From Vibrio maritimus (lineage in GTDB: Bacteria; Pseudomonadota; Gammaproteobacteria; Enterobacterales; Vibrionaceae), in assembly GCF_021441885.1 (NCBI RefSeq), contig NZ_CP090438.1, positions 1,736,001 to 1,800,000 of the forward strand: 64,000 nucleotides of DNA, written 5' to 3'. A program made the translations under genes and the position numbers. This document shows, in pieces, positions 63,601 to 64,000 of the stretch. The notes under the pieces were generated by a model, which saw only the letters and a list, made by a program, of their open reading frames with translations, made no database searches and was not told where the DNA came from. Within the stretch, counting starts at the first letter, position 1; every line of letters begins with the position of its first letter.

Positions 63601-64000
63601 ACTACTTACTCAGTGAATGAAGACGGCATAATCACTATCTCTGACGAGCAACTTCTAGCGAACAGCTCGGATGTAGAAGGTGAAGTCGCTGTTGATGATG
63701 TGTCCTACTCAGGTACAGACGGTATCTTCACTGATAACGGCGATGGTACTTACAGCTTCGCACCAAATGAGAATTTCAACGGCAACGTTTCTCTTGACGT
63801 GACCGTTGCTGATGAAGATGGTGCAACGGCAGAAACTACGGCAGGTATTGACGTCATCGCAGTGAACGATGCACCAGTCTCAGGTGACTTAGCTTACTCG
63901 GTTGACGAAGACGGCTCTATCACGCTGACTCAAGAGCAACTTCTGTCACAAGCAAGTGATGTGGACGGTGATGATCTGACGGCCGCTAACTTGTCAGCAG
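42037..64000 (+). CDS. Giant cadherin-like/tandem-95 repeat adhesin, 5' part
   Basis: One open frame from the ATG at 42037 (GGAGG four bases upstream) to the end of the window, at least 7,321 residues; I met no in-frame stop while reading it through. There is no Sec signal, as expected for a type I secretion substrate. Residues 1-217 are low-complexity (Ala, Gly, Ser, Gln, Asp), then about 59 repeats of 95-96 residues (EDGS.T....QLL..ASD.DGDDL...NGDGTYTF.PNENFNGE), interrupted by non-repeat domains at 49684, 52552, 57109, 59245 and 61558. The DxDGDDL loops suggest calcium binding. It is strongly acidic and nearly free of cysteine. It probably mediates surface attachment or biofilm formation, secreted by the adjacent system. 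The C-terminus is outside the window. Confidence 0.93.
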   Translation, partial: MADNNENNPLNDAVEQVETGNDGTEQQQAQQNQQNTIATTIATGADAADAADDANQAMEDNPSGAGSSDDPDATGGAQSAQPVDSEAASSEGAQSGVVDSQMADSGVGADSGAGGGAASGAGAQSVGGQQSEGSDGGADAEGQTQQAGSAPQAAAASPAAGGAADDGFDTQTDSETFEVNVLDDAEQANLAQERQDDDFDSETVSQTFEIQVEDVNDDAEVEDVAYTIQEDGSLTFTDEQLLAGASDIDGDDLSVADVSYSGTDGVFTDNGDGTYTFSPNENFNGEVDISFSVSDGTSTTEANIDVTVEEVNDIPVAGSTTYSVNEDGIITISDDQLLANSSDVEGEVSVNDVSYSGTDGIFTDNGDGTYSFAPNENFNGDVALDVTVVDEDGATAETTAGIDVIAVNDAPVSGDLAYSVDEDGSITLSQDQLLSQASDVDGDDLTAANLSAGDNATVTANEDGSFTITPDADFNGDIDLSFDISDGTDTIVANADLTVNPVNDAAVVEDVGYTIQEDGSLTFTDEQLLAGASDIDGDDLSVADVSYSGTEGVFTDNGDGTYTFAPNENFNGEVDLSFSVNDGTTTTEANIDVTVESVNDIPVAGSTTYSVQEDNSITITDDQLLANSSDVEGDVSVQDVSYSGTDGVFADNGDGTYTFSPNDNFNGEVSFDVVVADEDGATVETTAGLTVIDVNDPPVAGPTSYTIDEDSVLTFSESQVLANASDIEGDVSLVGISYDGPHGIFSVNGDGTCSFAPNENFNGEVQLNVTIQDEDGATVDTVINVDVLPINDAPVSGDLAYSVDEDGSVTLSQEQLLAQASDIEGDDLTAANLSAGDNATVTANEDGSFTITPDADFNGDIDLSFDISDGTDTIVANADLTVNPVNDAAVVEDVGYTIQEDGSLTFTDEQLLAGASDIDGDDLSVADVSYSGTEGVFTDNGDGTYTFAPNENFNGEVDLSFSVSDGTTTTEANIDVTVESVNDIPVAGSTTYSVQEDNSITITDDQLLANSSDVEGDVSVQDVSYSGTDGVFADNGDGTYTFSPNDNFNGEVSFDVVVADEDGATVETTAGLTVIEVNDPPVAGPTSYTIDEDSVLTFSESQVLANASDIEGDVSLVGISYDGPHGIFSVNGDGTCSFAPNENFNGEVQLNVTIQDEDGATVDTVINVDVLPINDAPVSGDLAYSVDEDGSVTLSQEQLLAQVSDIEGDDLTAANLSAGDNATVTANEDGSFTITPDADFNGDIDLSFDISDGTDTIVANADLTVNPVNDAAVVEDVGYTIQEDGSLTFTDEQLLAGASDIDGDDLSVADVSYSGTEGVFTDNGDGTYTFAPNENFNGEVDLSFSVSDGTTTTEANIDVTVESVNDIPVAGSTTYSVDEDGIITISDDQLLANSSDVEGEVNVSDVSYSGTDGIFTDNGDGTYSFAPNENFNGNVSLDVTVVDDDGATAEATAGIDVIAVNDAPVSGDLAYSVDEDGSITLTQEQLLSHANDVDGDDLTAGNLSAGDNATVTANEDGSFTITPDADFNGDIDLSFDISDGTDTIVANADLTVNPVNDAAVVEDVGYTIQEDGSLTFTDEQLLAGASDIDGDDLSVADVSYSGTEGVFTDNGDGTYTFSPNENFNGEVDLSFSVSDGTTTTEANIDVTVESVNDIPVAGSTTYSVNEDGIITISDDQLLVNSSDVEGEVSVSDVSYSGTDGIFTDNGDGTYSFAPNEDFNGNVSLDVTVVDENGATAETTAGIDVIAVNDAPVSGDLAYSVDEDGSITLSQDQLLSQASDVDGDDLTAANLSAGDNATVTANEDGSFTITPDADFNGAIDLSFDISDGTETVAANVDLTVDPVNDVAVVEDVGYTIQEDGSLTFTDEQLLAGASDIDGDDLSVADVSYSGTDGVFTDNGDGTYAFSPNENFNGEVDLSFSVSDGTTTTEANIDVTVESVNDIPVAGSTTYSVNEDGIITISDDQLLANSSDVEGEVSVNDVSYSGTDGIFTDNGDGTYNFAPNENFNGDVSLDVTVVDEDGATADTTAGIEVIAVNDAPIAGFTSYSMDANGTITITEEQLLANSSDIEGDVSLESVNYTGSFGELTANDDGTYTFEPAEDFAGNLLLDVTVVDEDGATADTKAGIEIFPAAPGPVDPGEPEGPESPGGGGGEETTEAHPPEEPENQAPEADVVNYTMNEDGTLTFSEADLLQHATDADGDDLTLMVDNYYGNDGIFTHNDDGTFTFAPNENFNGDLSINYAVTDGEAISEAQINITVEEVNDPPVVGSTAYSVNEDGEITISQEQLLANATDVEGDDLTASNLSVSGNADVVENDDGSFTIIPDADFNGDIDISFDVTDGTDTVQATADLTVNPVNDLPQPQDQSFTIQEDGFLTFTDSDLLENAVDIDGDDLTVEDVTYTGTDGILTDNGDGTYSFAPNENFNGDVNFSFDVSDGTETVSANVVVEVTPVDDAPTVEGNLAYTIDEDGEITLSQEQLLSHASDIEGDELTATNLSVDGNATVTANDDGTFTITPDADWNGDIDISFDITDGNNVIQSTADLTVNPINDAPDAGDEIYVQAEEDQTVGVTLRDEPTIRLDQAPENGFIEANLNDEWVALDVGVEIPADTEVRFVADDDAIAAGTHTSQIGTFDDNASVDDWGTEVDPYTREFIDGDLTVTVQSNDDPLGAWNGNTHIGHGIGDTDRQGLSGDEKLTVTVEGQDINEISFHLDGLGGWFMEDSKHFTEVEIKAFNENGDLIDSMTYHKEDRGSYETDYTLTVDQPVSYFELGTIQGNGTYVVQNMTVSQTVHDEAVFTSLSVDGTEITETVSLNLRQGDSEIDLTADLPNLAIDSEGATQFASVVITEEQLLAQASDIDSENLDIQNLELVGENADNATLVDNGDGTWTVTPDENFNGEIEVGYQVTDGELVDDNIININFEAVNDAPIVSGPIVLSTDEDVGITFSVDDLLANASDIEGDDLTISDITYNGDDGELVDNGDGTYTFMPDENFNGDIDINYSVSDGQDTTETHLDLTVVPVNDIPVPGAPLQTQMLENGSIVIEAKDLLSGASDVDGDILHIENLLLADQTQGTLTDNGDNTFTFEPATDFHGEVNLTFDISDGQASAPSTASIDVEMVNEGPEVSGPLDASVDEDGSITITQEELLANASDVDGDSLEATNLQTNDLNATIVENSDGSFTITPSQDFNGEIEFTYDVTDAIETVSTGLNLTVNPVNDLPDVPDLSFATQDGESITLTQEQLLEQATDIDGDALTAINVTSQNDSVEVVDNGDGTFTITTDQGYFGNADLTFDVSDGTDVVSANIDLKVEFVNDAPEADAVSATIDEDGSIVVTQEMLLENASDIDGDDLFATGLTTNDPNATVVDNGDGTYTVTPSEDFNGQIQFDYEVNDGELSTTTQLNLDVTPVNDAPEVQAANYSIDEDGTITFTQEDLLSGATDVDGDDLTVTDVAYSGSDGAMVANDDGTFTFTPNEHFSGELQFDFTVSDGTTEVQQTIDLNVEAVADAPDLTVTDGDGQSVMDSTIVTAPGEVVELNIGASLVDQDLSETLTVDIDGVPEGTVIRYDNEAVLNDQDNGITSYNDSEITVTFEGETAGFQNAAGYYKVDDEGNITGVEVVYENASQVGGGGDLVPGQDSFTFQVDEGESFNLFLIPNGFNYNDFDSMQDGSFEFRAADGSPATMDTVDPQLVFVDANGDTTVIQGQFGDTVFHGGSSAQLNQDGMEHTRTTVNEDGELVYGFEDLYGGGDADFSDFNFTIDVGEVNSQIYSGEIVVGEDGNVVLPTVAIDQTLEFTLPEEVVDPFDITVSATATELSNDDSETVSTTITIDVEHAPEATGVQATVEEDGSITITQEELLANASDLDGDDLTALNLSTDDENITITANEDGSYTLTPDADFNGDVQFTFDVSDGDQIVTTNLDLTVSPVNDGPVAQDLAYTVEEDGSLTFTDAQLLANASDVDGDALTVESVDYNGAEGVFTNNGDGTYTFAPNENFSGDVDLSFQVSDGTETVTANIDITVTEVNDAPVAGSTSYSVLEDNSITINDGQLLANSSDVEGGVSVSEVTYSGTDGVFADNGDGTYTFTPNENFSGDISLDVKVADENGEIVETSAGINVIEVNDPPIAGPTSYTINEDSVLTFSESQVLANASDIEGDVSLVGISYDGPDGIFSVNGDGTCSFAPNENFNGEVQLNVTIKDESGATVDTVINVDVLPINDAPVSGDLAYSVDEDGSVTLSQEQLLSQASDVEGDELTASNLSAGDNATVTANEDGSFTITPDADFNGDIDLSFDISDGTDTTVATADLTVNPVNDAAVVEDVGYTIQEDGSLTFTDEQLLAGASDIDGDDLSVADVSYAGTDGVFTDNGDGTYTFSPNENFNGDVNLSFSVSDGTTTTEANIDVTVESVNDIPVAGSTTYSVNEDGIITISDDQLLANSSDIEGEVSVSDVSYSGTDGIFTNNGDGTYSFAPNENFNGDVALDVTIIDQDGATAETTAGIDVIAVNDAPVSGDLAYGVDEDGSITISQEQLLAQASDVEGDVLTAANLEAGDNATVTANDDGSFTITPDADFNGDIDLTFDISDGTDTIVANADLTVNPINDAAVVEDVGYTIQEDGSLTFTDEQLLAGASDIDGDDLSVADVSYTGTDGVFTDNGDGTYTFSPNENFNGEVDLSFSVSDGTTTTEANIDVTVESVNDIPVAGSTSYSVNEDGVITISDNQLLANSSDVEGEVAVDDVSYSGSDGIFTDNGDGTYSFAPNENFNGNVSLDVVVVDEDGASVNTSAGIEVIAVNDAPVSGDLAYSIDEDGSITLSQEQLLSQASDVDGDELTAANLSAGANATVTENEDGSFTITPDENFNGSIDLSFDISDGTETISAGVDLTVDPVNDLPTTSDTSARVDEDHSITITQEQLLANAADIDGDDLTASDLTAENATIDDNGDGTFTITPDENFNGHIDVGYSISDGDTPIAANLGLTVDPVNDAPIVSADVAITIEEDGSYTITQEELLQFATDIEDDDMTAIIGEQGDDTTVTGTVLDAETSNPVVGAEVTLTDSAGNSYTTVTDESGNYSVSGSVVDQGTVSIEQEGSISTSFIVPAGEDTNGGVTALSEVLEETDMRVVVTWGEQPTDMDNHLWLYDTETGAELDHIFWADMSHDLGEGNVVQQDVDDVNGHGPETITIPNYQDANMHYSVHNYSDRSWDVDGVEDVQVQIFVGDTLVQTFTPDLPDNPTGDHWHVFDIVDGVIVPSQDVGSMSSFELPSSEEAANAENGIDISEVMSPDNDDDNSANEEGSNEQSISDIAIENALITDNGDGTYTITPEENFNGEFSISYNVDDGNGGVTPAELDVTVTAANDASIIYDHDYTINEDGSLTFTDEQLLQGATDIDGDDLTVESVNYDGAEGVFTDNGDGTYTFAPNENFNGNVDLSYSVSDGTDTVTANIDVQVVPINDVPVAGSTTYSVEEDNSITITDEQLLANSSDVEGDVTVQDVSYSGTDGVFADNGDGTYTFTPNENFSGDVSFDVTIEDSEGATATTTAGLDVIEVNDPPIAGPTSYTINEDSVLTFNESQVLANASDIEGDVSLVGISYDGPDGIFTVNNDGTCSFAPNENFNGEVQLNVTIQDEDGATVDTVINVDVLPVNDLPIAGTTSYSVDEDGVITLSEDQLLANSTDVEGELSVSDLSYSGDNGTLTANDDGTYSFAPSENFSGDLTLDMTVVDSDGATAETSVGIEVQSIVDMPELSITPDLSITPDLILATDNFESGSEGWNTGTESSQGFDSGDMLGRIGGTDGEEAVSKTYNIPTDVDEVDISFSFYEIDSWDGESFQIFVGGEELTSFDNSAFRTQDGTTTLYDSDGNEVGEVVHGTSQGEGFSGWNEQAHEVHLTVPIEDGQLQLGFGSTLNQELRDESFGIDNIEISVANADFQIIGVEDSSIPIEINANLTDTDGSEALSILIENVPEDGELSAGTDNGDGTWSLEPGELEGLEFTPAADFSGSVSLTVNATSTDLNTGDTATATEEVNIYVSPINDGPEAEDKAYTVEEDGSLTFTNEQLLVGATDIEGDDLSIADVSYSGTDGVFTDNGDGTYTFSPNENFNGEVDISFSVSDGTDTTQANIDVTVDAVNDIPVAGSTTYSVNEDGIITISDAQLLANSSDVEGEVSVSDVSYSGTDGIFTDNGDGTYSFAPNENFNGDVSLDVTIVDEDGATADTTAGIEVIAINDAPVSGDLAYSVDEDGSITLSQEQLLSQASDVDGDDLTASNLNAGDNATVTQNEDGSFTITPNADFNGDIDLSFEISDGTDTIVANADLTVNPVNDAAVVEDVGYTIEEDGSLTFTDEQLLAGASDVDGDNLVVADVSYSGTDGIFTDNGDGTYTFAPNENFNGEVDLSFSVSDGTTTTDANIDVTVESVNDLPIAGSTTYSVDEDGVITLSEAQLLANSSDVEGDLSVSDVSYSGDNGTLTSNDDGSYSFAPSENFSGDLTLNMTVIDSDGATADTTVGIEVQSVVDMPELSVTPDLSITPDLILATDNFESGSEGWNAGTESSQGFDSGDMLGRIGGTDGEEAVSKTYNIPTDVDEVDISFSFYEIDSWDGESFQIFVGGEPLTSFDNSAFNTQDGTTTLYDSEGNQVGEVIHGSAQGEGFSQWNEQSHEVHLTVPIEDGQLQLGFGSTLNQELSDESFGIDNIEISVANADFQIIGVEDSTIPIEINANLTDTDGSEALSILIENVPEDGELSAGINNGDGTWSLEPQDLAGLEFTPASDFSGSVSLTVNATSTDLNTGDTATATEEVNIYVSPINDGPEAEDKAYTVEEDGSLTFTNEQLLVGATDIEGDDLSIADVSYSGTDGVFTDNGDGTYTFAPNENFSGNVELLFEVSDGKDVTPATIDVTVTEVNDAPVAGSTSYSVDEDNVLTFSNEQLLANSSDIEGEVAVSDVSYSGSDGIFTDNGDGTYSFAPNENFNGDVSLDVSVVDESGEIVNTSADIEVIAVNDAPVTGDLSYSVSEDGSITLSQEQLLSQASDIDGDDLTATDLSAGDNATVTANEDGSFTITPDADFNGDIDLTFNISDGTDTIVANADLTVNPENDAAVVEDVGYTIQEDGSLTFTDEQLLAGASDIDGDDLSVADVSYSGTEGVFTDNGDGTYTFAPNENFNGEVDLSFSVSDGTTTTEANIDVTVESVNDIPVAGSTTYSVNEDGIITISDEQLLANSSDVEGEVAVDDVSYSGTDGIFTDNGDGTYSFAPNENFNGNVSLDVTVADEDGATAETTAGIDVIAVNDAPVSGDLAYSVDEDGSITLTQEQLLSQASDVDGDDLTAANLSA
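42688..48420 (+). repeat. Adhesin repeat array 1, about 20 cadherin-like units
   Basis: Twenty units of 285-288 bp. By sequence they fall into types: A (EDVGYTIQEDGSLTFTDEQLL), B (AGSTTYSVNEDGIITISDDQ), B' (EDNSIT... VFADNGDG), C (TSYTIDEDSVLTFSESQVL) and D (SGDLAYSVDEDGSITLSQ). Order is A-B-D, A-B'-C-D, A-B'-C-D, A-B-D, A-B-D, A-B, then a divergent last unit. Confidence 0.9.
43837..45846 (+). repeat. Near-identical 1,149-bp tandem duplication in the adhesin
   Basis: Units B'-C-D at 43837-44697 recur at 44986-45846, offset 1,149 bp. Reading the 861 bp side by side I count four differences (near 44113/45262, 44495/45644, 44511/45660 and the GCA/GCT codon near 44672/45821). The A units between them differ more. 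Confidence 0.9.
48421..48540 (+). other. Pro/Gly/Glu-rich linker in the adhesin
   Basis: Forty residues, beginning PAAPGPVDPGEPEGPESPGG and continuing through GGGEETTEAHPPEEPENQAP. This is a flexible hinge separating the highly regular first array from more divergent units. Confidence 0.8.
48541..49683 (+). repeat. Adhesin repeat array 2, four divergent units
   Basis: Four repeats (from 48541, 48823, 49108 and 49396) of the same family, with less internal sequence identity at DNA level than array 1, for example YTMNEDGTLTFSEADLLQHA and YSVNEDGEITISQEQLLANA. Confidence 0.85.
49684..50460 (+). other. Non-repeat beta-rich domain 1 of the adhesin
   Basis: About 259 residues unlike the flanking repeats. 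They contain THTSQIGTFDDNASVDDWG, WNGNTHIGHGIGDTDRQG and ISFHLDGLGGWFMEDSKHFTEV. Richness in Trp, His and aromatic residues and alternating hydrophobic pattern suggest a beta-sandwich, possibly ligand or sugar binding. I do not recognise a named family. Confidence 0.6.
50461..52551 (+). repeat. Adhesin repeat array 3, seven divergent units
   Basis: Seven cadherin-like units (ending at about 50811, 51102, 51396, 51687, 51975, 52263 and 52551), each with the QLL..ASD[IV]D and DG.FT[IF]TP..[DN]F.G cores. They do not follow the A-B-D order of array 1. Confidence 0.8.
52552..53529 (+). other. T1SS-type segment plus DUF4114-like domain in the adhesin
   Basis: First LNIGASLVDQDLSETLTVDIDGVPEGT and AAGYYKVDDEGNITGVEVVY, as in other RTX adhesins. 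Then a DUF4114-like domain (about 52921-53320) ending YGFEDLYGGGDADFSDFNFT, the diagnostic acidic ending of that family. Confidence 0.75.
53530..57108 (+). repeat. Adhesin repeat array 4, twelve units and half of a thirteenth
   Basis: Units from 53530: one D-like, then A-B'-C-D (53818-54966), A-B-D (54967-55827), A-B-D (55828-56688), one further unit to 56970, and the N-terminal half of a unit (56971-57108) that is interrupted by the insertion that follows. Confidence 0.85.
57109..57915 (+). other. Globular insertion inside a repeat: carboxypeptidase-regulatory-like plus YfaP-like domain
   Basis: About 269 residues. First VTGTVLDAETSNPVVGAEVTL through SAGNSYTTVTDESGNYSVSG, a carboxypeptidase-regulatory-like beta fold. 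Then DMRVVVTWGEQPTDMDNHLWL through HYSVHNYSDRSW and DHWHVFDIVDG, like YfaP/DUF2135-type domains. The broken repeat resumes at ISDIAIENALITDNGDGTYT. Confidence 0.65.
57916..59244 (+). repeat. Adhesin repeat array 5
   Basis: The C-terminal half of the interrupted unit (57916-58092), then A (58093), B' (58381), C (58669) and a variant unit (58957-59244) with SGDNGTLTANDDGTYSFAPS in place of the usual VFTDNGDG text. Confidence 0.85.
59245..60120 (+). other. Jelly-roll-like domain plus T1SS-type domain, copy 1
   Basis: An 876-bp module. Its first part has NFESGSEGWNTGTESSQGFD and VDISFSFYEIDSWDGESFQI, a lectin/carbohydrate-binding-like jelly-roll pattern. Its second part, LTDTDGSEALSILIENVPEDG through WSLEPGELEGLEFTP, is a T1SS-associated repeat domain. 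Confidence 0.7.
60121..61557 (+). repeat. Adhesin repeat array 6, five units
   Basis: A-B-D-A followed by a variant B-like unit that again carries SGDNGTLTSNDDGSYSFAPS, exactly as before the first jelly-roll module. Confidence 0.85.
61558..62433 (+). other. Jelly-roll-like domain plus T1SS-type domain, copy 2
   Basis: The same 876-bp module as at 59245-60120, offset 2,313 bp. The protein is nearly identical (NFESGSEGWNAGTESSQGFD, FQIIGVEDSTIPIEINANLT) while many synonymous codon changes separate the two, so it is an older duplication than the 1,149-bp one. Confidence 0.8.
62434..64000 (+). repeat. Adhesin repeat array 7, continues past the window
   Basis: A-B-D-A-B and a truncated D unit (from 63871) cut by the window edge. 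Order again follows A-B-D. Confidence 0.85.

Noticed and set aside
43341..64000. Many minus-strand open frames (for example at 43341, 44490, 45639 and 46500), spaced 1,149 or 861 bases apart
   Set aside because: They are mirror images of the adhesin repeat. The spacing equals the repeat blocks and their products are low-complexity Ser/Val/Pro strings.
42688..64000. CRISPR or satellite-like repeat array
   Set aside because: Repeats are 285-288 bp, in frame and protein-coding, with no spacer structure.

Overview
The window is chromosomal DNA from a marine gammaproteobacterium, most probably a Vibrio. The fdhD-DUF3305-DUF3306-ferredoxin-TorD-TAT peptide-fdhABC cluster, the fnr/uspE/ttcA/cco neighbourhood and the potABCD operon with two potD genes are all as I know them from Vibrionaceae, and the proteins read like Vibrio/E. 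coli orthologues. The species cannot be named from the sequence alone.

Layout. 1-700: 3' end of an ABC-F ATPase (ybiT). 745-1070: decayed small palindromic repeats. 1079-1791: a GlpM-family membrane protein and an unknown protein. 1950-11766: a respiratory formate dehydrogenase region (fdhD facing DUF3305/DUF3306, then a poly-ferredoxin, a TorD-like chaperone, a small TAT peptide, cysteine-type fdhA, fdhB, fdhC and a small membrane protein). 11767-13340: a lone amtB behind a sigma-54 promoter with NtrC-like sites. 13517-14251: cobB sirtuin. 14328-19462: polyamine importer potABCD plus a second potD. 19792-22105: membrane protein, Bax-type glucosaminidase and a DUF2987-like secreted protein. 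22274-32604: ttcA, uspE, fnr, and the cbb3 oxidase genes ccoNOQP with their assembly genes ccoHIS and a TauE/SafE-like gene. These link oxygen sensing (FNR) to microaerobic and anaerobic respiration (cbb3 oxidase and formate oxidation).

32986-64000: a type I secretion locus. Five tightly packed minus-strand genes encode an HlyD-type adaptor, a hybrid-histidine-kinase-like protein, a TolC-type outer-membrane protein and two ABC exporter proteins. Divergently transcribed is one enormous open reading frame, from 42037 to the end of the window without a stop (at least 7,321 residues). It is a cadherin-like/tandem-95 surface adhesin with about 59 repeats of roughly 95 residues, interrupted by non-repeat domains.

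The most unusual content is in this last locus. Both ABC proteins have degenerate signature and switch motifs. The kinase-like protein has tyrosine where the phospho-acceptor histidine should be but keeps an intact C-terminal receiver domain. The adhesin repeats follow a strict order (A-B-D or A-B'-C-D), with recent 1,149-bp duplications and one globular insertion inside a repeat. Together this looks like a divergent, possibly signal-gated adhesin secretion system. The C-terminal secretion signal of the adhesin lies beyond the window.
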